Below are positions 1 through 9,654 of a DNA stretch of 64,000 bases, one piece after another. The notes below the pieces were generated by a model. It saw only the letters and a list, made by a program, of their open reading frames with translations. It was not told the DNA's origin and did not search any database. Numbering within the stretch: the stretch's first letter is position 1; every line of letters starts with the position of its first letter. A program made the translations under genes and the position numbers. The stretch is from Isoetes taiwanensis. Lineage: Eukaryota > Streptophyta > Lycopodiopsida > Isoetales > Isoetaceae. The stretch lies in contig JAJEKV010000018.1 in NCBI GenBank assembly GCA_021234155.1, positions 20,757,252 to 20,821,251 on the forward strand, given 5' to 3'.

Positions 1-365
1 CGCGCCATACGGAGTGACATCCTGGTCCTGTAAGGCAGCCCAAGATAAAGAAGGTCTGGCAAGAGGAATTTGGAATACCTGAGAAAGCAGAACCGGAGTA
101 AGCAAAATGGTGGTGCCATCGACCGTGGTGGCGTATCCTTCCGGGCTGTTGATCCTGTGAGCGACAAACTGCTTCAGTTGCTCCGGATTTGGTGCAGGGA
201 GTTCCTGTGTGGAGAATGGATAAAGCCCATGGCATTCTGCCACATCTCACTTGGACCTGCTAGGGCATCACGAAAAGTTGGTGTTGAGAAAGTCACAGAT
301 TCAAAAAGAGCCGGATCCCGTGGAGCAGAAGCTTGAAGTTGAGGGAATTTGGGGGAAGCAGCCAT
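1..365 (-). CDS. Accessory ORF downstream of pol, sense with the element (partial, frameshifted)
   Basis: An ATG at 365-363 in a strong context (GCCATGGCTG) opens a reading frame starting MAASPKFPQLQ. It runs about 45 codons and is interrupted by a one-base frame change near 215-235. The next frame is then open to the left edge, passing through NPEQLKQFVAHRIN and VDGTTILLTPVLLSQVFQIP. The upstream leader is C/T-rich, like a plant 5' leader. The second half resembles, in pattern only, the domain found in extra ORFs of plant Ty3 elements and described as putative plant transposon protein. It lies between pol and the missing 3' LTR, on the same strand as pol. It could instead be a captured host gene piece. 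Confidence 0.5.
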
Positions 366-866
366 GGCGAAGAGCTTCGGAAAGGAACTGGAAGAGCGGA
401 TGTGAGATGCCGGAGTGTCGAGAGAAGAAGACGACAACGAAAATAGACGAAAAGGTTTTAGGGCGCACAAGTTGTGGCGAAGGGGCGTGAAGAGAATGAA
501 ACAGCAATCGTTGATGGTGTCAGGTGTCGAGAGATGCGAAGAAGGCGATGAGGAGGCAAAAATTTGGCTAAGTCCCCAAGCAGTTAAGGGAGAAGCGATG
601 AACGGTGGAGATGAGACGTGAAGGGATGATCTGATGTGACAGCTGGCGAAGGTACAAACATTAATGTCCGACGGGCTTGAAAGGAAGGAATGTCATTTAA
701 TGCTGGCAACTCGAAGTGGGAGATCATAAAAAAGAAGTGTCAGAAGGTACCATGGCTAGATATACGGCAGGAGAAAAGATTCCCAAGTTAGAAATGGCCT
801 TGCATTGCAACCACGTTGGCGATTTTTCGGATTGGTCCACGTCGACAGGGTTCCCATCGGTTGGGC
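366..866. other. Interval between two divergent accessory ORFs
   Basis: About 500 bases separate the leftward ORF (ATG at 365) and the rightward TATA box (867). The part next to 365 is strongly pyrimidine-rich on the minus strand. Small frames occur on both strands, but none has a recognisable motif. It is most simply read as a shared promoter and leader interval. Confidence 0.35.
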
Positions 867-874
867 TATATAAG
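867..874 (+). promoter_or_regulatory. TATA box for the antisense accessory ORF
   Basis: TATATAAG stands in GC-richer surroundings, 39-46 bases before the ATG at 913. The expected start of transcription would be near 897-905, leaving a very short leader. It points opposite to the retroelement's own direction. Confidence 0.5.
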
Positions 875-912
875 ACGAGCAGTGGGCGAAGCGGAGACAC
901 CCTTTGGCGACC

Positions 913-1173
913 ATGAGTATGGCAGCGGCTGGTTTGAACGAGAACTGCACGATGCCTACCAATTGCCAGGAATGGATCACCTGCAAGATGAACTGTCTGG
1001 ACCTCTGGAAATGCCACAACCGTGGCATCCCTATGGATGGCTGGTGCAGTGGGATGGCTGAGCATCCCGACCCTCTGACCAACGCCATGGAGGTGGTGGT
1101 GCATCTGCGCTGGGATCCAGAGCAGAACCTGTACCACGTCCTCCGCATCACCTCTGCTCCCAACCCGGAGTAG
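913..1173 (+). CDS. 86-aa Cys-containing ORF antisense to the Ty3 element
   Basis: The first ATG (913) has A at -3 and follows a TATA box at 867. The predicted protein is 86 residues, with five cysteines clustered between residues 12 and 35 and one more near residue 45 (NENCTMPTNCQEWITCKMNC, then WKCHN, then GWCSG). It ends in an aromatic and acidic tail (HLRWDPEQNLYHVL). No family is recognised. It lies between pol and the missing 3' LTR but reads the other way. Tat-lineage plant Ty3 elements are known to carry extra ORFs, some antisense, and that is the best precedent. Its 3' side runs into repeated T-rich and AAAA-containing motifs that could serve as a transcript end. Chance ORF is the alternative. 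Confidence 0.45.
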   Translation: MSMAAAGLNENCTMPTNCQEWITCKMNCLDLWKCHNRGIPMDGWCSGMAEHPDPLTNAMEVVVHLRWDPEQNLYHVLRITSAPNPE

Positions 1174-1198
1174 AGGGTTTTTCTTTAACCTTAGGATT

Positions 1199-1280
1199 TG
1201 GTAAATAGGGCTCTGCCCATTTTGTAAATAGGGCTCTGCCCCTAGCGGAAGTAGATGGGCTCTGCCCTCATTTTGTAAAA
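1199..1280. repeat. Three short repeats with GGGCTCTGCCC palindromes
   Basis: The unit gtaaatagggctctgccc appears at 1201 and 1224, with a diverged third copy at 1251. Each holds a small inverted repeat (GGGC-TCT-GCCC). They sit between the antisense ORF and the end of the integrase and may form hairpins in either transcript. Confidence 0.7.
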
Positions 1281-1311
1281 AATTTCCTCCTATAATATAA
1301 CTATGCCGCTT

Positions 1312-2220
1312 TTAGTCACTATCTGTGGATTCAGATTCTTGTTCTGCATCAATTGTATGACCGTCTGTATTTGCTGTATGAAATTGTTTGAGGCGAAAGC
1401 CATTAACCAGCGTAGGTAATGGAGTGCCATCTAATTCTGCCAGCTTGAAAACGCTGGGTTGTATAACTTGAACAATTTGATAAGGACCAAGCCATCGGAA
1501 CTTTAACTTCCCTGGAAAATTTTTGTAACGAGAATCATAAAGCAAAACCAAATCACCTTCTTGAAAAGTTTTGGCTTGCAGATGTTTGTCATGCAAAGAT
1601 TTCCTCAACTGTTGACCATGAAGAACCCGAATATATGCATCTCGCCTAAGTTCATCCAACTGTTCTAGTTGGTAAACTCGTTCTTGAAGAGCTGCAGGTG
1701 GGTTATGAGTGGTAGCAAGTTGAAAACGAAGTGTCGGAAGAACATATTCGAAGGGCATCAAGGCTTCTTGGCCATAAACCAATTTAAAAAGAGTGTGACA
1801 AGTAGCAATCTTGAAACAACAGTTGTAAGCCCAAAGAACAGTAGGTAGCTTGTCTTGCCAGTCTGTGCAAGAAGCGTCACAAATTTTCTTGAGAATAGTG
1901 ATGAGAGTCTTGTTTGTGCTTTCAGCCAAGCCATTCCCTTGAGAATAGTAAGATGTGCTTTTGTGATGATGTATCAGCAGATAATCCGTCAGTTCCTTGA
2001 TAGTGTGATTGACAAAATGAACACCTCGATCACTGACCAATTCTGTGGGACAGCCAAAACGCGTGATAATTTGCGTATAGATGACCTTGGCTATGCTTGC
2101 TGCCGTGTTGTCTGGAAGTGCGCAAGCCTCCGCCCATTTGGTAGCATAATCCGTGAGAACCAGAATGTAGCAGGCACGGGTGTGCCGCGCAGGAGGGTCT
2201 ATAGGTCCCACAAAGTCCAT
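1312..2220 (-). pseudogene. Ty3 integrase catalytic core and C-terminal GPY module
   Basis: The integrase core would join element cDNA to host DNA. MDFVGPIDPP at the start, a second acid in LVSDRGVHFVN and the glutamate in NGLAESTNKTL form the D,D-35-E triad of retroviral-type integrases. Toward the end, FRWLGPYQIVQV is the GPY/F module. It closes with an acidic, Ser-rich tail and a TAA. The upstream part (zinc-binding domain) is in another frame, so a frameshift lies near 2200-2230. The core itself is intact over about 300 codons, making it the best-preserved part of the element. Confidence 0.9.
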
Positions 2221-2870
2221 TCCCCATTGCTGAAGGGAAGTGGCGTGGCGACCGGCGTCAACGGGAGAGCATCACGGGCCGTGGGCCGACCCACACGCTG
2301 ACATACATCACACGTGCGGGCGTGAGCGTGAGCATCCTTGAAGAGCGTGGGCCAAAAATAGCCTGCGAGAAGTATTTTGCGTGCCGTGGTGTCACCATGA
2401 AAATGACCACCACCAAGCCCTTCATGTGCTTTTCGAACAATATCAGGTACTTCATGAGGAAGAACACAGCGTCGGAGGACGGTATCCTTGCCACGTTTGT
2501 AAATGGCTTGTAACCATGGTGTAGTCACGGACCTCACGGAGAAATTGACAGTGATGGGATTTAAGTTTTTCTGGAGAGAGCGTGGGGTCTTCTGATGGAA
2601 GAGCACCTGTGAGGAGATACTGCTGAAAGTTATGAAACAGTGTGGCGTGGCCGTGACCAAAAAGAGCTGAGCATCAGGAAAAGCATCTGAAACTCCCGTG
2701 GAGGGATCATCTGTGTGAATGCGTGAGAGATAATCCGGGACGACATGAGATTTGCCTGCTTTATGAACAATTTCAAAAGGAGCAAATTCTTGCAGAAGAA
2801 GGACCCAACGAGCAATTCTGCCCGTGGGCGTGGATTTGTTGATCAGGTAGAGAAGTGCTTGATGGTCCAC
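2199..2870 (-). pseudogene. RNase H C-terminus and integrase zinc-binding domain
   Basis: MDHQALLYLINKS and VVPDYLSRI are the end of the Ty3 RNase H domain. A spacer follows, then the H-H-C-C zinc-binding domain of integrase (HEGLGGGHFHGD, YFWPTLFKDA, CDVCQR). It ends out of frame with the integrase core next to it. The order fits the Ty3/gypsy pol arrangement RT, RNase H, integrase. Confidence 0.85.
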
Positions 2871-3218
2871 AAAGAACTTGATCTTACTGCCTAAGAGATA
2901 ATGACGGAAGCGTTGGACACAAAAAAATTAAGCCCAAGGCCTCCCTCTCAGTGGCAGAGTAGTTGCGCTCAGCAGGATTGAGTTTTCTGCTGGCATACCG
3001 ATTCGGGTTTATCTCAGGTGCTCATCAAATGCTTGTGAGAGAACAAAGACCAATAGCAAATGCGAGACATCTACATGAACATGAAAAGGCTTGTCCCATT
3101 GAGGAGGAACAAGCACCGGGGCCCGAGTAAGCAAGATCTTCAACTGTTGGAAAGCGAAGATCCTTTAGGGAATTCCAAGCCCAAGTGGATTAAGTCACCC
3201 GTGAGTTTATGAATGGGA
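2871..3218 (-). pseudogene. Degenerate RNase H N-terminal part
   Basis: No long frame is open here, but the minus-strand translation near 2930-3010 contains RYASRKLNPAERNYSATERE, the conserved central part of Ty3 RNase H. Several stops and frame changes separate it from RT upstream and from the RNase H end downstream. Confidence 0.7.
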
Positions 3219-3901
3219 TCAAAGAATGGTCGTAAGTCCGGGAATGAAGGTGGAATAATAATTTACCTTGCCCAGGAAAGAACGTGTCTCCTTGATATTG
3301 GATGGTGCTTGAGCTTTAAGCACGCAACTGATTTTAGCAGGATCCGTGGTGATACCTGCTTTACTGACCACATGGCCTAACAGAACACCAGAGGTGACGC
3401 AGAAGGTGCATTTCTCGGGATTGAGACTAATGCCAGATTCATCACATTTCTGAAAAACAAGTTCTAATTTATCCAAAGGGTCATCCATGGAACTCAGAGG
3501 GCGGAAAAGTCATCTTGAAAAATCTGGAGAAAGGGTTTCTCCTTCATATAATCATGAAAAACCGAGAGCATGATGCGTTGAAACATTGATGGAGAGTTTG
3601 ATAACCCAAAAGGAACCACCTTGTAGGCAAAAGTGCCCCACGGGGTGGTGAAGGTAGTCTTGAGTTGATCAGATTCTTTGATTGAGATTTGATTGTAGCC
3701 AGAAAAACCATCCATGAAGGAGTACATTTCATGACCAGCGACCTCTTCCAGAACCTGGTCTGTGAAGGGAAGTGGAAAATGATCACGCTCCGTGGCCTGA
3801 TTGAGTTTTCGATAGTCCACGCAAACGCGGATCTTACCGTTGTGTTTGAGAGCAATGACGATGGGGCTCACCCATTCAGAATGTTTGACCTCATAGATCA
3901 A
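3219..3901 (-). pseudogene. Ty3 reverse transcriptase (two frames)
   Basis: The minus-strand frame at 3901-3494 has SEWVSPIVIALKHNGKIRVC, VDYRKLNQAT, DHFPLPFTDQ, YSFMDGFSGYNQISIK and the catalytic block QIFQDDF, where most relatives have FMDDF or YVDDF. The next frame (3488-3219) holds the thumb/connection part: GVLLGHVVSKAGI and ETRSFLGKVNYYSTFI. The break lies at about 3490. Both active-site aspartates are kept. Confidence 0.9.
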
Positions 3902-3976
3902 ACCAGCAGCAAGAAGTTTGTCAATTTCAGCCTTGACTCGGTCACGGTAATTTGGGTTGAGCCGGTACTGTCGTTG

Positions 3977-4420
3977 CTATACAGGACGTGCATCAGATTT
4001 GGTAGGAATGGTGAGTTTCCCCAAGTCTTTGTTGATACCCCGAAGATCTTTATAGCTCCAGGCAAAAATGTGTTTGAACTTTTTGAAGAGCGTGATGGCG
4101 CGTGCTCGATAGGTGGTCGGAAGATTTGCAGCTAGGCGGACTGACTGATTGTTGCCAACATCCACAATCTCCACATCAGGAGTCTGAATGTGTGGGATAA
4201 CTTCCGTGTCGTGAACAACATGAGCAGGAGGTTGAAACATGACAGGATGAGTTGCACTCTGCGTGGTGAAGAAGAGTGGTTGCTGAGCGTCATCAAGCAA
4301 TGGTTGCTTCATGACGGCGTGTACGTCCACTGTGTCTGGAGGAAGTTCTGTATCCGAAAAATGATCGATACGTTGGATGCGATTGCAAGGAGCCAGGTAT
4401 GGGTCGAGTAAGGCAGCCAC
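3977..4420 (-). pseudogene. Linker region between protease and RT
   Basis: An open minus-strand frame of 147 codons ends with RARAITLFKKFKHIFAWSYKDLRGI, typical of the segment just before RT in Tat/Athila-like pol (the F-AWSY-D motif). The N-terminal part has no recognised domain. It is separated from RT by stops at about 3902-3976. Confidence 0.75.
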
Positions 4421-4559
4421 AGCCTAGTCCTGATCAAGAGTCATCTCGCCCCAAGGATCAGCATATTCAGGGTAGGATGACAGAGGCAGACTCGCAGGAG
4501 GAGCCTGAACGTGATAAATGTTCTGTGCTTCGTCAGAATCAGTGTCTGAGAGAGAAGGT

Positions 4560-4952
4560 TCAGCATGTTCGACCGAAATGATCTTGCCAGTTTCTAAATC
4601 CATGGTGGCATTGAGGTGACCATCTGATGACTAGCTGGTCCGTGGCCCAGTAATGGATACTTTTGGCCTGACGGAGAAAAGGTCTGCCGACCAACATTTC
4701 ATAATCACCTGGATCTTCCCCTGCTTTCCAAACACCAAATTCCAAGGGGAATCGGAGATCGCCTATATTGATGTGGTGAAGAGGCGTGACGCCTTGAGGG
4801 CGCGTGATATGGCCATTAGCCAATTTGATGTCATATGGGGCACGATAAAGTTGTTTGATGCCCATTTGCTTGCGGAGTTTATCCGCGATGAGATTGACAA
4901 AGACTACCACCGCCAATTTGAACATGGTTGACTTGTTGATTGCCCACCGCAT
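4560..4952 (-). pseudogene. Retropepsin-like protease remnant
   Basis: The frame contains LRKQMGIKQLYRAPYDIKLANG and the late conserved block YEMLVGRPFLRQAKSIHYW, which match the folds after the active site in Ty3 proteases (the usual ILG-P-L-motif). The expected D-S/T/G-G/A catalytic triplet before LIADKLRK is not recognisable, so the enzyme is probably dead. Region 4953-5117 is a degenerate joint to gag. Confidence 0.65.
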
Positions 4953-5117
4953 GCATGTACCGTGGGTGTGCGTGTAGCGAACGCTCCAACCAAAACCGTG
5001 GGAAGGGGCAACCGGTCCTTGAGAGCGTGGACACGGTTCAAAATAGTTGCCGGACTTAAAGGAATTTTGATTTTTGCTAGCTCCTCTTGGAGTTCCAACG
5101 ACACATGAGAAAATGGA

Positions 5118-7256
5118 TCAAATTTGATCCAATGGAGCAGGAGTGCGTGGTAATGAAGCAGCAACTTCTTTGAGAAGCTCCACCTCTGCAGCAATATTCG
5201 GATATGTCTGAGAGCGTGGAGGTTGAGATGAGGGAGTTGCGTCCTGACGCTGCTGAGCTCTGGCATGTACATTGGCCAGGGTGCGTCCTTCAGCAGCTTG
5301 CATGAGATTCAGAATACTTTGTCTGACTTTGGGCATGACATGAGGCATGAGTTTATCCAGATCGGGGGCAAAATGAACCTTTTTTTCCTCAGCATGAGGG
5401 ATCGTGTCCACTGCAAAAGCAGGTTGCGTATCATGAGGAAGGATGGTCAAGGGGCGTGACACCCGGGTCTGGCGTGAGACCAAACCAACCCAGTTTGACG
5501 GTTGAACCGGAGGATTGAGAGCCTGATAAATTTCTTCTTGGGCTTGTTGATCCATTTGAGGAGTGGCTGCAGGAGCTGGTTGATACCTTGATTGTTGAGG
5601 CAGCGTGGTGGTTTTCGAAGAACAGGACGAGGGCCCTGTTTGCCATTTGCTATCCAAAGTTGATAGGTCGTGGAGGCTTGGCGACGGTTTGATTCGTGCA
5701 CGGAAGTTGGACTTGAACTTGAGGAAGTTGAGGGCATGCCGTGGTGGTATGACCCCATTCCAAACAGTGATAGCACTGAGCTTTAGCAGGATCAAAAGGA
5801 GGACGGTTGCTTGGTCCCCGTGGCTGCTGAGATTGTTGATACTGTTGAGGAGATTGTGCTTGAAACTAGCGAGTTTGATATGACGGGCCATTCTTTGGCG
5901 TGGCGTGGTCTGGACTTGATAAACCATCTTTTGCCTGAAGGATGTAGGATAAGTACGAGTGCACTCTTCCGTGGCATGATTGCACATGTTGCAGCGTTTA
6001 CAATGAGGAGGCCCATTGGTGGAGTTGCACTCATTGGCCAAATGGCCTTGATATTTGCAGATGTGGCACCAAATTTGATCAAGCGTTCTTTGAACAGCCC
6101 CCGAGGTACCATGACAGGAGGAATGAAGGGTAGCTCCTGGAGGGCCACGCCGCGAGAGGAAACATTCACTGAATGATTGACAAGTTCGATGGCCTGTTCC
6201 AAAGTCTTGGGGCACAGGTAATGACGAATAGCCGGAGGAAGTCCATGCAGAAACCAGACGAGGACCTGGCTTTGCGTGGGGTACTCTTGAAGTTTGCTGA
6301 GGAGAATATGAAGACGATCCGCAAAATCCCGGGCTGATTCCGTGGGCTCTTGCTGAAGATCATTGAGTTGCTTGAGAAGAAGTTGATCATCATCTGTGGT
6401 CCCATAATGAGAAAGGAAAGCGATCTTCATGTCAGTCAGTTTTGTTTCCAATGGCTTTTGTTTGCCATGAGCCATTGATGAGGGATCCACGCAAAAGTGG
6501 TGGAAAAGATATGGAACTTCGGTTGAGATTGAGCGTGACCATTTAGGACAGCCAGAGCCTCAAATTCTTCCATGTGGGCTTGAGCACTTTGATCCAATGG
6601 TTTGCCTTTAATACTGCCAAAAGTGGGATAGGTCAGTTTGAGACTGAAAAGAAGATTGTGACTGGCCTTGTGCATAGAGAGGCGGTGTATAAGGAGGAAC
6701 ATAATGTGGCGGAACTTCCATGGATTTCGTATGAGGTGGCAAAGGAGCAGAGAGACCCTGAAGATGTGCAAAATGAGGTTCATGTGGTGGAGGACCTTGG
6801 GGTCCGTGGTCATGAGGTTTGAGATCGGTAAGAGTGTAAACTGGAAGAGTCTGTTGGAAAGAAGGAGATTGAGGATATGTCTGAACCTGTGGAGGGCGAA
6901 AAGAACATGGGGATAACCCATTCCGCCCGGGGGGAGATGATGGTTGTGAAGGCGAGGAGTATGGTCGAGGAGATATGAATGTAGGCACTCTCCGGAGTGG
7001 AAATAAGCCGGAGGGGGCTGAACAGTGTATGATGTGGTGGCCGAGGTTGTGAACAATGTTTACGCCGGAGGAGAGCCAGGGGCGAGTGAACACGAGGAGT
7101 GGGTGGCGCCGATTGAGCTCGTGAGTGAATATGGCCGCCCTCAATATCATAGCCAGTGTCATACATATCTCTAGCAACTTCACGACGTTGATGGCGCTCC
7201 AAACGAGACGCCGTCTAGCTAAGAAGCTCCTCTGGGGTGAAAGCTCGGGCAGACAT
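5118..7256 (-). pseudogene. Gag, broken in at least three frames
   Basis: The likely start is ATG at 7256 (MSARAFTPEELLS), followed by TAG at codon 14. The frame then resumes (LERHQRREVARDMYDTGYDI). A Pro/Ser/His-rich stretch follows. The frame at 6490-5792 has the retrotransposon gag domain (TDMKIAFLSHYGTTDDDQLL, ESARDFADRL, LPPAIRHYL). A shifted frame beginning at 6215 has two zinc knuckles: CHICKYQGHLANEC (about 6068-6027) and CKRCNMCNHATEEC (about 6002-5961). The rest is Gln/Pro-rich. Gag would form the particle and bind RNA. Confidence 0.85.
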
Positions 7257-7286
7257 GATGAAAGAAAGAAGGAAAAGAAAATCAGA

Positions 7287-7302
7287 CCTGGCAGCGACGA
7301 CA
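7287..7302 (-). other. Candidate primer-binding site
   Basis: One base inside the 5' LTR, the minus strand reads TGTCGTCGCTGCCAGG. It resembles a decayed Athila-type site complementary to tRNA-Asp (TGGCGCCGTCGCCGGG) but starts TGT rather than TGG. Position supports it; sequence only partly does. Confidence 0.4.
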
Positions 7303-7303
7303 G

Positions 7304-7887
7304 TGTTTAGGGTCTGGGTTCGGGAACTCCTGCAAGACAGCCCTGCTGTGAGGACCCGTGGATCAAACAGGAGAATCCGGTAGCTGTGTCACGCGGGATT
7401 TGCAAAAGAAACTAAGGAAGGGAAAAGAGAAAAAACAAGAAGAACAATGAAGAATACAATGAAGAGAACAAAACTCTTTGATATCAATTGTGATACATGA
7501 GCTCTCGCAATCGAGAGAAAGCAGAAGTGAGATAAGACAAACTCATCTACCCCATGAGGGCTAGATCTACTCATATATATAGTACAATGGCCTTTGGCCC
7601 AATATAGATACTCTGTCAAAACTCGGTGCCGACTCCTTGAATGAGGCCTGATTTGTAGGAACGTTGGTGGTGCCTCTTGAGACCTTAAAATGGCGCAGAT
7701 AGTGACAGCGCATCATTTCTCGGTGCGCCTCCTTTTGACGGCAGGCGTGGCCTTTGACTGCGTGGTCTGTTGCTTGGTCTTCTGCGGGGCCTTTGACGAC
7801 TGACCTGTGCCTGACTGTGGATCCTTGGCCTTGACCTGGTCCGTCGTGTGCATGAATAGTCCTGTATTTGGACGTACAGGACTAACA
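7304..7887 (-). repeat. 5' LTR of the minus-strand Ty3 element (584 bp)
   Basis: On the minus strand it starts TGTTAGTCC and ends CTAAACA, so it has TG...CA ends with a short imperfect inverted repeat. It lies just before the primer-binding site and gag, and just after it the second Ty3 element begins. It contains a TATA box at about 7573-7582. The partner LTR is not in the window, so length and ends rest on this one copy. Confidence 0.7.
7573..7582 (-). promoter_or_regulatory. LTR TATA box
   Basis: The minus strand reads TACTATATATATGAG inside the LTR, about 305 bases into it. This is the expected place for the U3 promoter of the element; transcription would run toward gag at 7256. Confidence 0.55.
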
Positions 7888-7895
7888 CATCCTAT

Positions 7896-8960
7896 GTGTT
7901 AACTTTTGAGTTAGAAGACACTAAGTTTGTTAGTATACAAGGATCACCTTATGTGGGATTCGAGAACTTGTTATCGGCCACTCAGGCCAAAACTACTTTT
8001 AGAGTGAATAATAATCAAGTTTTTGGAATATATGTGTATGATGATGATATATGTGTAAAAACTTGTAATTCACTTGTAGAGCAACTGGATAGAAGCTTCC
8101 AGCTTCATCCTCGGTTACCTGATATTTTAGAAAGATATAAGGATGTGTTTACCGAGGAGTTGCCCATAGGGCCACCTCCGTCAAGGGGAGTGGAGCATGA
8201 GATTGACCTTGAGCCTGGAACTAAACCAATGGCAAGAGCGCCTTACCTTTTGAGTCCTTTTGAGTTAGAGTAAGTTAAAAAGCAAGTTAAAGAATTGCTT
8301 GAAAAGAGGTTTATCCAGCCAAGCAAATCTCCTTTTGCAGCTCCGGTGCTGCTAGTTAAGAAAAAGGATGAAACTATGCGCATGTGCATAGATTATCGCA
8401 CGCTTAACAAAGTAACAACTAAGGATAGATATCCTTTATCACGGATTGACGATATCTTAGGCCGTTTAGGTGGTGCAACTTGGTTCACCAAGATCGATTT
8501 AAGAAGTGGATATCATTGAATTAAGATCAGTGCGGGTGATGAACCAAATACTGCTTTTCGAACTCATCAAGAACATTATGAGTTTTTAGTCATGCCGTTT
8601 GGTCTCACCAATGCGTCGGCTACGTTCATGAGATTAATGGACCGAGTATTCGCTGATTATTTAGACAAATCAGTTGAAGTATTCTTGGATGCTATACTTG
8701 TCTACTCGAACTCATTGCAATAACACTTTCAGCATCTAGAACAAGTGCGTAAAGTGTTGCAATCCAATAAGCTGCATGCCAAAATCGCTAAATGTGATTT
8801 CCTCAAACAAAGGATTGCTTATTTGGGTCACATCTTGTCGGGGAGGGAGTATCTCCTGACCCTAGCAAGCTACGAGAGGTATAAGAATGGATTCAACCTG
8901 AGAATGTTCATGAGTTGAGAAGTTTCCTTGGGTTGACTACCTATTACAGAAAATTTGTGC
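7896..8960 (+). pseudogene. Reverse transcriptase of the second Ty3 element
   Basis: The first frame ends with ILERYKDVFTEELPIGPPP and EIDLEPGTKPMARAPYLLSP, the conserved entry to Ty3 RT. A TAA at 8271-8273 interrupts a run that would normally be Glu-rich. RT resumes with [32 protein letters not shown] and [12 protein letters not shown], then TGA at 8517. The active-site block is [11 protein letters not shown]: the second catalytic aspartate of LDD is alanine (GCT at 8691-8693). Another stop occurs near 8722 and a frame change near 8850-8885, after which ENVHELRSFLGLTTYYRKF follows. Confidence 0.9.
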
Positions 8961-8999
8961 CTAAGTTTTCTAAGGTAGTAGCCCCGCTCACCGATCTTT

Positions 9000-9534
9000 T
9001 GAGAAAAGATCAAGCAAGAGGCCTTTGAAAGGATCAAAAGTCTTTTGGTGAATAGTCTGGTACTGAAGGTACCTGACCTCAATGAGTCGTTTGAGGTATA
9101 CACGGATGCTTGTGGGCAAGCTCTGGGGAGCGGTGCTTATGCAACAAGGTCGTGTTATTGCGTATGAAAGCCGTAAGCTTAATCAAGCAGAACGGAATTA
9201 TGCGACATATGAGCCGGAACTACTGGCTATAGTTCATGCATTGAAGATGTGGCAGCACTACTTGAGATGTGGTACCAGTAAAGAGCCACGCAAGTTTGTG
9301 GTATATACTGACCACAAGCCTTTGAGGTTTTTGCAAAACCAAGCTGAGATTAGCCCTAGGCAATCTAGGCGGCTTGACTTCTTGCATGAGTTCCGTTTTA
9401 GTATTGAGCATACCCATGGAAGGAATAATCCGGTTGCGGATGCCGTGTTCAGGATTAAGCATTTGAATACTTTGATGATAGAGGAGAGTGATCTCTTTCA
9501 AAGGATTAGAGACGCATATCAAGAAGATAAGTAG
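9000..9534 (+). pseudogene. RNase H of the second Ty3 element
   Basis: A short deletion or frame change just after LLRKD (about 9010) is followed by FEVYTDAC and GQALGAVL-like sequence, then RVIAYESRKLNQAERNYATY, ELLAIVHALKMWQHYLRC and VVYTDHKPLRFLQ. These are the standard Ty3 RNase H motifs. The frame closes at TAG 9532-9534 after a spacer that should lead to the integrase zinc finger (GLYFYK at about 9580). Confidence 0.88.
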
Positions 9535-9600
9535 CAACCCGCAGTAACCAAATATGGGGATTGGTGGACTGAACAAGATGGGTTGTACTTTTATAAGTAT

Positions 9601-9634
9601 GATTTATCTGCGTTTCGAGATAAGCAGATAAATC
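9601..9634. repeat. Terminal hairpin of unit 1
   Basis: GATTTATCTGC (9601-9611) pairs perfectly with GCAGATAAATC (9624-9634) around a 12-base loop. It lies four bases from the element end. The same hairpin is present at 14400-14433 in unit 2. In rolling-circle elements such a hairpin marks the 3' termination end. Confidence 0.9.
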
Positions 9635-9637
9635 CGC

Positions 9638-9654
9638 TTCTTGAGGCTAGTTGA
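9638..9654. repeat. Subterminal half of asymmetric inverted repeat
   Basis: TTCTTGAGGCTAGTTGA is an inverted match, 15 of 17, to the outermost sequence at the opposite end (15338-15354). One half is terminal and the other lies internal to the hairpin, which is the asymmetric arrangement of Helentron ends. Confidence 0.75.

Larger units (their letters stand above)
1..7887 (-). mobile_element. Ty3/gypsy LTR retrotransposon, Tat/Athila-like, 3' end off the left edge
   Basis: Reading leftward from 7887, the order is LTR, primer-binding site, gag with two zinc knuckles, aspartic protease remnant, RT, RNase H and integrase, then more than 1.3 kb of extra sequence. No second LTR copy is seen before position 1, so the 3' LTR should lie outside the window. 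RT motifs such as RDHFPLPF and DGFSGYNQI, together with the integrase style, resemble the plant non-chromovirus Tat/Athila group; this lineage call is from memory of the family. Frames are broken several times, so the copy is dead. Confidence 0.9.

Noticed and set aside
724-1163. Minus-strand ORFs of 135-137 codons opposite the antisense ORF
   Set aside because: They are shadows of the plus-strand frame with the better start and TATA box; composition and motifs do not support them.
7304-7887. A matching 3' LTR inside 1-1311
   Set aside because: No stretch of 1-1311 aligns with the LTR by eye, so the 3' LTR is placed outside the window.
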